Positions 1 through 5,555 of a stretch of 7,607 nt of DNA are shown here, piece after piece. Positions within the stretch are counted from its first letter, which is position 1. Each line of letters begins with the position of its first letter. Under the pieces are notes generated by a model. The model did no database searches, was not told the DNA's origin, and saw only the letters and a program-made list of their open reading frames with translations. The stretch is from NCBI GenBank assembly GCA_021779635.1, contig JAJYAH010000318.1:1-7607 (forward strand), read 5' to 3'. The position numbers and the translations under genes are program-made. The DNA comes from Pseudomonadota bacterium. GTDB lineage: Bacteria; Pseudomonadota; Alphaproteobacteria; Rhizobiales; Xanthobacteraceae.

Positions 1-148
1 CGAACACAGGTTTACCGCCGCCGTATTGCGCCTGGCATAGCTCGCTCAGCGCGACGAATGCCGGCGAAGCCAAGAGGTTGTCAGGGCCAGGCCGCGGAAG
101 ACGCCAAACAGCGTTGACGGCGGCGATCATCGACGTACTCGCCGCCAT
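1..148 (-). CDS. Unrecognised protein, N-terminal 49 residues only (partial)
   Basis: A reading frame opens with ATG at 148-146 on the minus strand and stays open to the window edge. The start shares one base with the stop of the upstream HEPN-like gene (TGATG), the classic arrangement for translational coupling. A weak AGGG-containing purine stretch lies just upstream. The visible N-terminus begins MAASTSMIAAVNAVWRL and continues through a Pro-rich stretch and a short helix-like segment (FVALSELCQ). I recognise no family. In particular there is no nucleotidyltransferase (MNT) motif, which would be the expected antitoxin partner of some HEPN toxins, although such a motif could lie beyond residue 49. 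The overlap suggests this product works with the HEPN-like protein. Confidence 0.5.
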   Translation of the reverse strand, partial: MAASTSMIAAVNAVWRLPRPGPDNLLASPAFVALSELCQAQYGGGKPVF

Positions 149-753
149 CAGGCCCGCCCTGTCGTTGTTGGCTGGATGCCAAGGCTCGCGGCTTCGGCGA
201 TGTAGTGGCGGTAAGCGAAGTTGATAAGGTCTCGGACCAGCTCGAGGAGACCGCCCGTCGGCATTCCATCGAACGGATCACCGTGGGCCAGAGAGTTTCG
301 GCGCTCGGCGAGGGTTGGATGTGCATCCCCGGTCAACTGACCTAACGCCGTTCCTCCGCAGCGCACGACCATCGGAATCTGCGCGTCCGTGAGGCCGTCG
401 ACGTCGACCATGTATTTAAGGAGCGCCGCGAAGCTTCGCTTATTCTTCGAGAGATGCCCGCCGTAGCGATCCATCAACGCCAATTCGAGGGCAATCAGGG
501 CGGCGAGCTCGCCCGCCTTCACGGCGCTGAAATCGACGCAGCCGAGCAGATAGAGCGTCTGCGCGCGTGCAAACTTCGCGCGCACGATCTCGGGGATACG
601 CGGGTCGATACCGAGGCTCTCAACGAAGACGCGCCAGTCGGCGGCCTTCTGAAATTGCATGAACCCGCCCGCATTGCCGTGCGTCGGCCAAGGCAGAAGC
701 ACTGGCTCCGTTCGGTCGCTGAGCGCGATGTGCCGATAGTCAGCCATCGGCAT
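148..753 (-). CDS. HEPN-like domain protein, candidate RNase or toxin
   Basis: Protein of about 201 residues with no exact family recognised. Two features suggest a HEPN fold. One is a long amphipathic helix at about residues 82-98, containing ELALMDRYGG. The other is an RNSLAH segment at residues 152-157, which fits the R-x4-6-H motif forming the RNase active site in HEPN toxins; the context (ERRNSLAHGD) resembles DUF4145/RiboL-PSP-type HEPN motifs. The last helix, about 165-185, follows the motif as expected. I chose ATG at 753 (MPMADYRH); ATG at 747 and GTG at 756 are also possible, and none has a strong Shine-Dalgarno. The frame is open further upstream to a TTG at 825, but that would overlap the divergent HEAT gene. 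The stop overlaps the start of the next gene. If the motif is active the protein could cleave RNA during phage infection; that is inference. Confidence 0.6.
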   Translation of the reverse strand: MPMADYRHIALSDRTEPVLLPWPTHGNAGGFMQFQKAADWRVFVESLGIDPRIPEIVRAKFARAQTLYLLGCVDFSAVKAGELAALIALELALMDRYGGHLSKNKRSFAALLKYMVDVDGLTDAQIPMVVRCGGTALGQLTGDAHPTLAERRNSLAHGDPFDGMPTGGLLELVRDLINFAYRHYIAEAASLGIQPTTTGRA

Positions 754-796
754 CACGCCCGCCGCAACATCCTCTCGATACGCACACGCTGATAGC

Positions 797-1825
797 GTGA
801 AACTGGAGAAGGCGCTGGGACACAAGCGTTACGACGTGCGCCGCCGCGCCCTGCGTGTCCTTGCGGGCGACGCCACTGCGCCGGAACGCGTGCGCTTGAT
901 CGCGACTGCTGATGATCACAGCGCGGACGTCCGACTGGCGTTTGCGGCCCTCATGGAGGAACACCGCTGGCCCGAGGCCGTCGATGCCTTGGTGACGCTG
1001 CTCGGCGACACGCGCAATTTCGCCAGCCAACTTACCGCTGGGTCTTGGTCAAAGTTCAGCGTTGCGCGCGCCGCCGCGCGCGCCTTGGGCGCCTATGAGG
1101 ATTTGCCAGGCACCGCGATCGATGCCCTGCTCGATGCCGCGCAAGCCGAGGGGCCAGACCCGTTCGTCGCCTGCGCTGCCTTGTCGGCGCTCGCCAACCG
1201 GGACGACACTCGCGTCATGCCCGCGATGGAATGGGCGCTCGCGAGTGCTGGGCTTGATCGCTCACGATCCCACCGGCCGCGCGCGCAAGCTGCCGCGTGG
1301 GCGCTCTGTGATCGCGCGACCAACGGTCAATCGGACATGCTCACTCCTGATGTGGCCCGTCTGGCGGAACGCGATGTGGCAGCCGTCGCCGGTCCGTTGC
1401 TCGTCGCTATCGGCGTCCATCCAGGCGCGATGCGCGATGAGCTCTTGAAGCGGTTGCGCGCCTCCGGCCAACATGGTCGTGAAGGGCTTGTCCGCACAGC
1501 GGCGGTGGCGGGCGACGCCGCTACGGGGATGTCGTTGGATGGTCGAGAGCAGACCCTTTGTCGCCTGGCGCGCGGCGAGGCGTTGGATTCGCTCAGTCCG
1601 ACCGATCTGGCCGCTGTCGAGGCGTGGAGCCGGGGGTTAAATCTGGGCGACGGATTCGAGCGTTTTATCGCATGGATCGCCGAGCTGGTGTTCAAGCTGC
1701 CGCTGAATGGCAATCTCGGCGACATCCGCGCCTTCGTGCTTCCGGAGCGGATCGGCGTCCTGACCATGCGTTCCATGACCCCCCACCGCGAGGAGGACGG
1801 AGGCGGGGTTGACGAGGGCGCGTGA
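797..1825 (+). CDS. HEAT-repeat protein
   Basis: Product of 342 residues, Ala/Leu/Arg-rich, built from paired helices. Recognisable HEAT-like units lie at about residues 3-22 (LEKALGHKRYDVRRRALRVL), 42-70, 88-115 (ARAAARALG then AIDALLDAA) and 120-150 (AALSALANRDD). The C-terminal 140 residues are helical but not clearly repetitive, and the tail is acidic and Gly-rich (EEDGGG). HEAT repeats form a curved scaffold that binds proteins or nucleic acid; no catalytic motif is visible. The GTG at 797 is the first start codon after an in-frame stop at 737-739 and has no obvious Shine-Dalgarno. The true N-terminus could therefore differ, or the gene could be a 5'-truncated remnant of a larger protein. 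It starts 43 bases from the divergent HEPN-like gene, so their promoters must be close or overlapping, and it ends 16 bases from the convergent nuclease gene. It may act as sensor or scaffold in the same island; that is inference. Confidence 0.7.
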   Translation: MKLEKALGHKRYDVRRRALRVLAGDATAPERVRLIATADDHSADVRLAFAALMEEHRWPEAVDALVTLLGDTRNFASQLTAGSWSKFSVARAAARALGAYEDLPGTAIDALLDAAQAEGPDPFVACAALSALANRDDTRVMPAMEWALASAGLDRSRSHRPRAQAAAWALCDRATNGQSDMLTPDVARLAERDVAAVAGPLLVAIGVHPGAMRDELLKRLRASGQHGREGLVRTAAVAGDAATGMSLDGREQTLCRLARGEALDSLSPTDLAAVEAWSRGLNLGDGFERFIAWIAELVFKLPLNGNLGDIRAFVLPERIGVLTMRSMTPHREEDGGGVDEGA

Positions 1826-1841
1826 GCGCAAGTTTCGCGGA

Positions 1842-3164
1842 TCAGCGCCGGATGCGATGCAGGCGAAAGAGCTTCTCGAAAAAATCGGTGATCTTCGACT
1901 CGGCGGCCTGGCCAACTAGCTCATTCGCACCGAAGCGGTACACCTCATATCCGGCGAGGCGCAGTTCTCGGTCGGCCGAGACCATGTCGGCATAGATCCG
2001 CAACGACGGATGATCGTTCTCGGAGAAATGGTGCTTCCCATCGACCTCCAGCACGATGCGTTGGCGTCCGGGCAGAAGCAGCAGGAAGTCCATGCGCTGA
2101 CGCGGAAGCGGCAGGCGATGGCGCAGGGTTTTCACGACGGCGGGGTCGTAGTGGAGATAGACCTGGGGCAGCAGCGCGGGGAGCTCCTCTCCCAGGAGCG
2201 GTCTGTAGGCTTTGAAGTAGATCGCGAAGAGTTTGCGCTCGGCATCTGACGCCAGGGATTCTTGGAGGCGCGCCCCAAGGCTTGCAGCGTTGGCGCCCGG
2301 CGTGACCTCGCTCCACCATGCGACGAGTTCGGACCAGAGAAGGCCGTTCGAGCCGATCGGCCGATCGTAGACCAGGCAGCTCTCCTCGCCGGAGAGAATG
2401 ACGATGTCGTTGTTGATGGCGTCGGCGAAACCAATCTCGGGCTTGGGCCCGCGCGATGCGAAGATCAGGTTCTTGGGACGGCCGCCGACGCCGCGGACGA
2501 GCGAGCGGAACGCGAAGATCGGGTGCCCGGAGAGCTCGCCCTCCTGGGCTAGCTCATATCCGTCGCGCGCGAGAACCTGGTTAAGGGCAGCGACCGTTCG
2601 CAATTGCTCCTCGCCGGACCGCGCAAGCGGGTGGACAGCTTCTTCGAGCAACGCAGCGAACCGGGCTCGAGAGCAGTCGAACGCGCCAATCTCACCGAAC
2701 AGAACTTCCACGGACCAGTCCCCCGGATTGCGATCCATGTGCTGTCCGATTTGGTCTCGCAGGCTGCGGCCGCCGCTCCCGAGCATTCCCTCAAGGGGCG
2801 TGGAGAGAACGAAAAAGCGTTCAACCATTTCGACGGTAGTACGCTCGCCAGCGAGATCGTCGCCGAAGACCCGGGCGACGTCCCGCCGCGTGATGTGGCT
2901 GACGGGAGGGTCACCGGCCTCAAGCACTTTGCGGCCCGCTTCGTCGAGGGGGATGTCTTCGCGATGTGCGGCGAACTTCAGCGCCAAACGCGCCAAATCT
3001 TCCTGTGTGAGGTTATCCAGCGCGAGATCGACACGCTGCCGTTTTGAGAGGCCCTCGGCATTCGGCACGACCAAGCCGGCGATCCGCTGTGGCGCTTCAC
3101 TCAATTCGGCGTGGGTCATTGGCTGCAGAACGCCGGCGATGAGACTATGAAGGTCAGCAGCCAT
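1842..3164 (-). CDS. AbiJ-NTD3-like protein with C-terminal PD-(D/E)XK (DUF559/Vsr-like) nuclease domain
   Basis: Product of 440 residues in four parts. Residues 1-85 are helical (SKRQRVDLALDNLTQEDLARL). Residues about 89-220 follow the pattern I know for the AbiJ N-terminal domain 3 family: ITRRDV, an ERFFVLS-like segment, a D-I-x-QH element (DQIGQHMDRNPGDW), EEAVHPL, then DGYELAQ and a G-H-P-I-F strand. Residues 230-300 are a linker with hydrophobic strands (DIVILSG). Residues about 305-435 look like a restriction-endonuclease fold: RMDF (D359), then VLEVDGKHH (E373, D375, K377), then GYEVYRF at 405-411, the order seen in DUF559/Vsr-type nucleases. AbiJ-type proteins are tied to abortive phage infection, so I infer DNA cleavage in defence. 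The ATG at 3164 lies 7 bases after the integrase stop and has no clear Shine-Dalgarno, pointing to co-transcription and reinitiation. ATG at 3119 is an alternative start. Confidence 0.72.
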   Translation of the reverse strand: MAADLHSLIAGVLQPMTHAELSEAPQRIAGLVVPNAEGLSKRQRVDLALDNLTQEDLARLALKFAAHREDIPLDEAGRKVLEAGDPPVSHITRRDVARVFGDDLAGERTTVEMVERFFVLSTPLEGMLGSGGRSLRDQIGQHMDRNPGDWSVEVLFGEIGAFDCSRARFAALLEEAVHPLARSGEEQLRTVAALNQVLARDGYELAQEGELSGHPIFAFRSLVRGVGGRPKNLIFASRGPKPEIGFADAINNDIVILSGEESCLVYDRPIGSNGLLWSELVAWWSEVTPGANAASLGARLQESLASDAERKLFAIYFKAYRPLLGEELPALLPQVYLHYDPAVVKTLRHRLPLPRQRMDFLLLLPGRQRIVLEVDGKHHFSENDHPSLRIYADMVSADRELRLAGYEVYRFGANELVGQAAESKITDFFEKLFRLHRIRR

Positions 3165-3171
3165 CGGACGA

Positions 3172-4530
3172 TTAGGCGGCGAGCCGCTCGTCTGCTACGC
3201 GCGCCGCCTCCTCCTCGCCGGCAGCCTTCAGAAGGAATCGTGCGAGCGCCGCTTTGCGCGAGTCGCGATCGAGTGCGTAGGTCGTTTGCTTGAACTCCTT
3301 GCCGTCGAGCAGGCCCTCAATGTAGCCGGCAATCGTGTCCGCCGCCATGATCAGGGCGGTGTCCAGTGTGTGGATGTATTTGCTGGTGACAGACCCTTTG
3401 GCATGGCCGACCAGGGCTGCGATCGTCAATTCGGTGAAGCCGAGATCGTTGCCGATGCTCGCGAAGCTGTGCCGCAGCACGTGGGGCGTGACGTCGGAGA
3501 GCGGTGAGCCCTTGAAGATCTGTTCCCAGTGGTTTGGGAAGCTGCCGAACGCATTGTCGTCGCCGTAGCCGGGAAAGACATATGTGCCGGACACCATATC
3601 CCGACGCGCCTCGAGGAATTCGACGACCGGCAAGCCGACGGGGCGGACCGAGGTGCCCTCCTTGCTGTCGATCAGCCGTAGGCAGCTCCCGTCGGTGTCC
3701 GCTTCTGTCCACATTAGGCCGATCATCTCGCTCCGGCGGCAGCCGGTCAGCGCGATCTGACGAATGATCTCGACCGTCGTGGCGTACTTTTCTTCCCTCT
3801 CGGCTGTGCGTAGCATCTCGCCCAACGTCCGGTACTCCGCTTCGGTGAGCCGGCGGGTGCGGACGTTGTCCTTCGGCTTCCGCAGGCCATGGGCAGGATT
3901 GATCGCTATGATACCGGCCTCGACGGCGTAGGTGAGAATGCCGCCAAGGAGCCCGACCGTGCGTGTCGCCGTTCCGGCGCCGCCACGGACGATGGCCTTG
4001 CCACGCAGCTTCTTTGTCTTGACCGACACTCGCGTCTTGCCAGCCATGATGTCCTTCAGGACCTTGTTGATGTCGGCCTTGGTTAGGTCCTTCACGCGGC
4101 GCGTACCCAGGAGCGGGATGATGTGCCGCTCGATGCGTCCGGTATCCGTAACGACGGTTGTCGGCTTCTTGGGCCGCCCGCCTTTCCCAAGGATGAGGCC
4201 TGCGTTCAGGTCGTTGACGTAAAGCGTGCAGAGCTCCTTGACCGTGATCGCCTTGTGATCGAGCTGGCGTTCCTCGGCAGGGTTGTCGCCCTGGGCAACA
4301 CGGCCCAACTGAACCTTCGCCTCCTGTCGCGCGCCCTCGGCGGTCCAGACGCCATGCAAGCCGATGGTGTAGCGGCGCGAGCGACCCAATGCCCGGTATT
4401 GAAGGACATAGCTGCGCTTGCCAGAAGCGAAGACGCGCAGCCCAAAACCTGGTAGCTCGTCATCCCAGATGACGTAGTCTTTCTCGCGGGACTCGGCAGC
4501 GTCGACGAGGCGCTTTGTGAGCTTAGCCAT
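3172..4530 (-). CDS. int: P4-type tyrosine recombinase (phage/island integrase, DUF4102 N-terminus)
   Basis: Product of 452 residues, normal for P4-type integrases. Residues 1-90 are the DUF4102 DNA-binding domain (start MAKLTKRLVDAAE, then LPGFGLRVFASGKRSYVLQY and the A-R-x-E-A helix). Residues about 95-210 are the core-binding SAM-like domain (TDTGRIERHIIPLLG). Residues about 225-400 are the catalytic domain with the full set: R265 (TGCRRSE), K290 (DSKEG), H350 and R353 with H354 (HVLRHS), H376 (LVGHAKG) and nucleophile Y385 (SKYIH). The enzyme should catalyse integration and excision of the element at the adjacent tRNA-Arg site. The ATG at 4530 is preferred over the longer open frame to 4635, because GGGAG lies 7 bases upstream and family members begin at this point. 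The gene looks intact. The nuclease gene follows 7 bases downstream. Confidence 0.95.
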   Translation of the reverse strand: MAKLTKRLVDAAESREKDYVIWDDELPGFGLRVFASGKRSYVLQYRALGRSRRYTIGLHGVWTAEGARQEAKVQLGRVAQGDNPAEERQLDHKAITVKELCTLYVNDLNAGLILGKGGRPKKPTTVVTDTGRIERHIIPLLGTRRVKDLTKADINKVLKDIMAGKTRVSVKTKKLRGKAIVRGGAGTATRTVGLLGGILTYAVEAGIIAINPAHGLRKPKDNVRTRRLTEAEYRTLGEMLRTAEREEKYATTVEIIRQIALTGCRRSEMIGLMWTEADTDGSCLRLIDSKEGTSVRPVGLPVVEFLEARRDMVSGTYVFPGYGDDNAFGSFPNHWEQIFKGSPLSDVTPHVLRHSFASIGNDLGFTELTIAALVGHAKGSVTSKYIHTLDTALIMAADTIAGYIEGLLDGKEFKQTTYALDRDSRKAALARFLLKAAGEEEAARVADERLAA

Positions 4531-4561
4531 GGGAATTCTCCCGTCCAAACTCCCACTCTCG

Positions 4562-4580
4562 CGTAAGCACCACGTAAGCA
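4562..4580 (+). repeat. Direct repeat CGTAAGCA x2, possible arm-type integrase or excisionase sites
   Basis: CGTAAGCA occurs at 4562-4569 and 4573-4580, repeated every 11 bases, about one helical turn. The copies lie 32 bases upstream of the integrase start, between gene and attachment site, where arm-type sites and excisionase sites usually are. A second pair, GCCGGACG at 4581-4588 and 4614-4621, lies 33 bases apart in the same stretch. Function is inferred from position and helical phasing only. Confidence 0.4.
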
Positions 4581-4606
4581 GCCGGACGCAAGTCGGAGCG
4601 TGCCCA

Positions 4607-4635
4607 AGAGTACGCCGGACGAGCCGGAATTTCAA
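4607..4635 (-). promoter_or_regulatory. Possible sigma70-like promoter for the integrase operon
   Basis: On the minus strand, TTGAAA (4635-4630) is followed after 17 bases by TACTCT (4612-4607). The -35 matches consensus at five of six positions and the spacing is ideal, but the -10 is weak (three of six). It lies about 76 bases upstream of the integrase ATG. The direct repeats at 4562-4580 lie between it and the gene, where a bound integrase or excisionase could repress transcription. Confidence 0.3.
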
Positions 4636-4678
4636 TTTGTTTAGCGATTACAGTAACATAGAGCATTGGAGCGAAACC

Positions 4679-4695
4679 CATCGAAAAGCATCGAA
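4679..4695 (+). repeat. Direct repeat CATCGAA x2 beside the attachment core
   Basis: CATCGAA occurs at 4679-4685 and 4689-4695, a 10-base period, ending 15 bases before the tRNA-Arg remnant. Helical phasing and closeness to the core suggest binding sites for integrase or an accessory protein. Seven-base repeats can arise by chance, so confidence is low. Confidence 0.3.
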
Positions 4696-4710
4696 GGGCA
4701 GGTTAAATTG

Positions 4711-4755
4711 CTCCGAAGGCAAAGGTCACACGTTCGAATCGTGTCGGGTGCGCCA
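4711..4755 (+). other. att site: 3' half of a tRNA-Arg(CCG) gene (remnant)
   Basis: The sequence folds as the last 45 bases of a tRNA. It has anticodon loop CTCCGAA with anticodon CCG (4713-4715), 3' anticodon stem GGCAA, variable loop AGGTC, T stem ACACG/CGTGT around loop TTCGAAT (4728-4744), 3' acceptor strand CGGGTGC (4745-4751), discriminator G and encoded CCA (4753-4755). The match to bacterial tRNA-Arg(CCG) is clear. No 5' half is present: the bases before 4711 do not pair with the anticodon stem, and no GCACCCG acceptor strand lies within reach. Ending the homology in the anticodon loop is typical of tyrosine-recombinase crossover sites. I read it as the attachment junction of the island encoding the integrase, not a working tRNA gene. 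Confidence 0.85.
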
Positions 4756-4797
4756 CCTCCTCATGCAGAGCAAGCTGCACGACAGGACGCCGGTCTT

Positions 4798-5226
4798 TTA
4801 GTTGTTGCGCGCTGTCAGGGCCTTCCAGGCTGCGAGAGAGTCCATGTAGTCTCTCCAGCGCACGATCTTCTGGTTTTCAATCTTGATGATTGAACAAAAC
4901 CGATTGTTGTACTTCACGCCAGTCGCAAGGATGGTCCCATACACCTCGTACTCTATAACGACGACGTCGCCATCGTCAGTCTTGTGGATAATCAACTTGT
5001 CGGCAGATTGAAGCTCGATGTTGTCGCAATAGCCCCTGAACTGGGTCATCAGATCGGCACGCCCCCGGATAGTGCGAGGCCAACCGGCGACGTCGTAGAG
5101 GACCTCATAGACGATATCGTCGGTGACGATGTCGAAGAAGTGCTCCCCATCAACGAGGTCGCCTAGCGCCCCTCGAACCAGATCGAAGTAGGGTGCGGCG
5201 GCCTTGTAGGCAGCGTATTTCGGCAT
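4798..5226 (-). CDS. NTF2/SnoaL-like fold protein
   Basis: Product of 142 residues, the usual size for a single-domain SnoaL-like/NTF2-like protein. The order fits the fold: N-terminal helix (YFDLVRGALGDL), a FFDIVTDDIVYEVLY strand segment at about 30-44, IRGRADLMTQFRGY at about 53-66 (the conserved 'G-r-x-x-l' helix), then three long strands: LIIHKT at 78-83, VVVIEYEVYGTI at 88-99 and FCSIIKIENQKIVRWRDYMD at about 109-128, ending in the typical W-R-D-Y-x-D. The family includes ketosteroid isomerase-like and polyketide cyclases and many small-ligand binders; this sequence alone does not fix the substrate. A GGAG motif lies 8 bases before the ATG. It lies 42 bases beyond the island's tRNA remnant and is divergent from the oleate hydratase gene, so a link to fatty-acid or hydrophobic ligand metabolism is possible but unproven. 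Confidence 0.82.
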   Translation of the reverse strand: MPKYAAYKAAAPYFDLVRGALGDLVDGEHFFDIVTDDIVYEVLYDVAGWPRTIRGRADLMTQFRGYCDNIELQSADKLIIHKTDDGDVVVIEYEVYGTILATGVKYNNRFCSIIKIENQKIVRWRDYMDSLAAWKALTARNN

Positions 5227-5246
5227 CCTGGACTCTCCATGCGCTC

Positions 5247-5282
5247 GCAGCGTTACTTACCAAAGGAGCGCTGCATATATAT
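5247..5282 (-). promoter_or_regulatory. Possible promoter/operator of the NTF2-like gene
   Basis: An ATATATAT run (5275-5282) could be the -10 element for minus-strand transcription about 50 bases before the NTF2-like ATG. Immediately downstream in that direction is an inverted repeat, CGCTGC/GCAGCG (5269-5274 and 5247-5252) with a 16-base centre, where a repressor would cover the transcription start. No convincing -35 is visible. Confidence 0.25.
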
Positions 5283-5370
5283 TGGAAGCTTGCTTCGAAG
5301 AAGGTGCTTTGGAATCGATAGCCAACGCCAAGGATGGCGGCTGCCCGCTGGTCAAATGACGTTTGGAGCG

Positions 5371-5410
5371 CTTTCGAGCAACGTGGCTCGGGCGTGATCA
5401 AGTATCTTTC
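5371..5410 (+). repeat. Direct repeat copy A, upstream of oleate hydratase
   Basis: This 40-base stretch begins CTTTCGAGC and contains GGCTCGGGCGTGATCAAG. It aligns with 7171-7211 with a few substitutions and a one-base indel. Both copies are on the plus strand and bracket the oleate hydratase gene. The CTTTCGAGC(G)AA start recalls an intergenic repeat common in Bradyrhizobium-type genomes (TTTCGAGCGAAGTGG...); that link is from memory. Confidence 0.7.
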
Positions 5411-5555
5411 GGATGACGTGGGGGGCTCGCGCCCAGCCGCTCGCATATCGACCGTCATGGCATGATCTAGCTCAATTAGCCCGCCGCCTGGGTCGCTTAG
5501 CCTGTTCATGAGGCGTCGGAATTCAGCACGCGCTCATTTGTAGAGGCGAACTTGC

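Larger units (their letters stand above)
1..4755. mobile_element. Right-hand part of a tRNA-Arg-associated genomic island
   Basis: The boundary is inferred from a phage-type integrase gene whose upstream region runs into an isolated 3' half of a tRNA-Arg(CCG) gene at 4711-4755. Tyrosine recombinases of this class integrate into tRNA genes and duplicate the 3' part, so a plus-strand fragment ending at 4755 places the island to its left and the older chromosome to its right. The cargo seen here is an AbiJ-NTD3-like nuclease, a HEAT-repeat protein, a HEPN-like protein and one unknown partial gene. The left end, with the intact tRNA-Arg(CCG), lies outside the window. No excisionase, replication or conjugation gene is seen. 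Sampled lines in this block are GC-richer than those to its right. Confidence 0.55.
5227..5555. other. Divergent intergenic region between NTF2-like gene and oleate hydratase
   Basis: 329 bases without a convincing gene. A minus-strand open frame covers much of it, but its product resembles nothing, has an unusual Cys/Arg-rich composition and overlaps the NTF2-like gene, so I leave it out. The region contains an AT-rich block with an inverted repeat near the NTF2-like gene (5247-5282) and one copy of the direct repeat shared with the downstream side of the oleate hydratase gene (5371-5410). Promoters for both flanking genes must lie here. I see no clear consensus promoter for the hydratase. 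Confidence 0.5.

Noticed and set aside
1327..1776. Minus-strand open frame of 149 codons opposite the HEAT-repeat gene
   Set aside because: Low-complexity Ser/Arg/Pro-rich shadow; the plus-strand frame carries repeating helical units.
2398..3150. Plus-strand open frame of 250 codons opposite the nuclease gene
   Set aside because: Ser/Arg-rich translation typical of the antisense strand of a GC-rich gene; the minus-strand frame has clear domains.
4531..4635. 35-residue N-terminal extension of the integrase
   Set aside because: GGGAG before the ATG at 4530 and the family's usual start (MAKLTKR...) favour the shorter form; the extension covers the likely promoter and arm sites.
4640..4755. A complete tRNA gene
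   Set aside because: No 5' acceptor, D arm or 5' anticodon stem can be found to pair with the clear 3' half.
4764..4779. Small hairpin TGCAG-AGCAAG-CTGCA after the tRNA remnant, as a terminator
   Set aside because: Only five base pairs and no T tract on either strand.
5150..5509. Minus-strand open frame of 119 codons in the ohyA/NTF2 intergenic region
   Set aside because: It overlaps the 5' end of the well-supported NTF2-like gene, has no recognisable family, no clear ribosome site and an unlikely composition.
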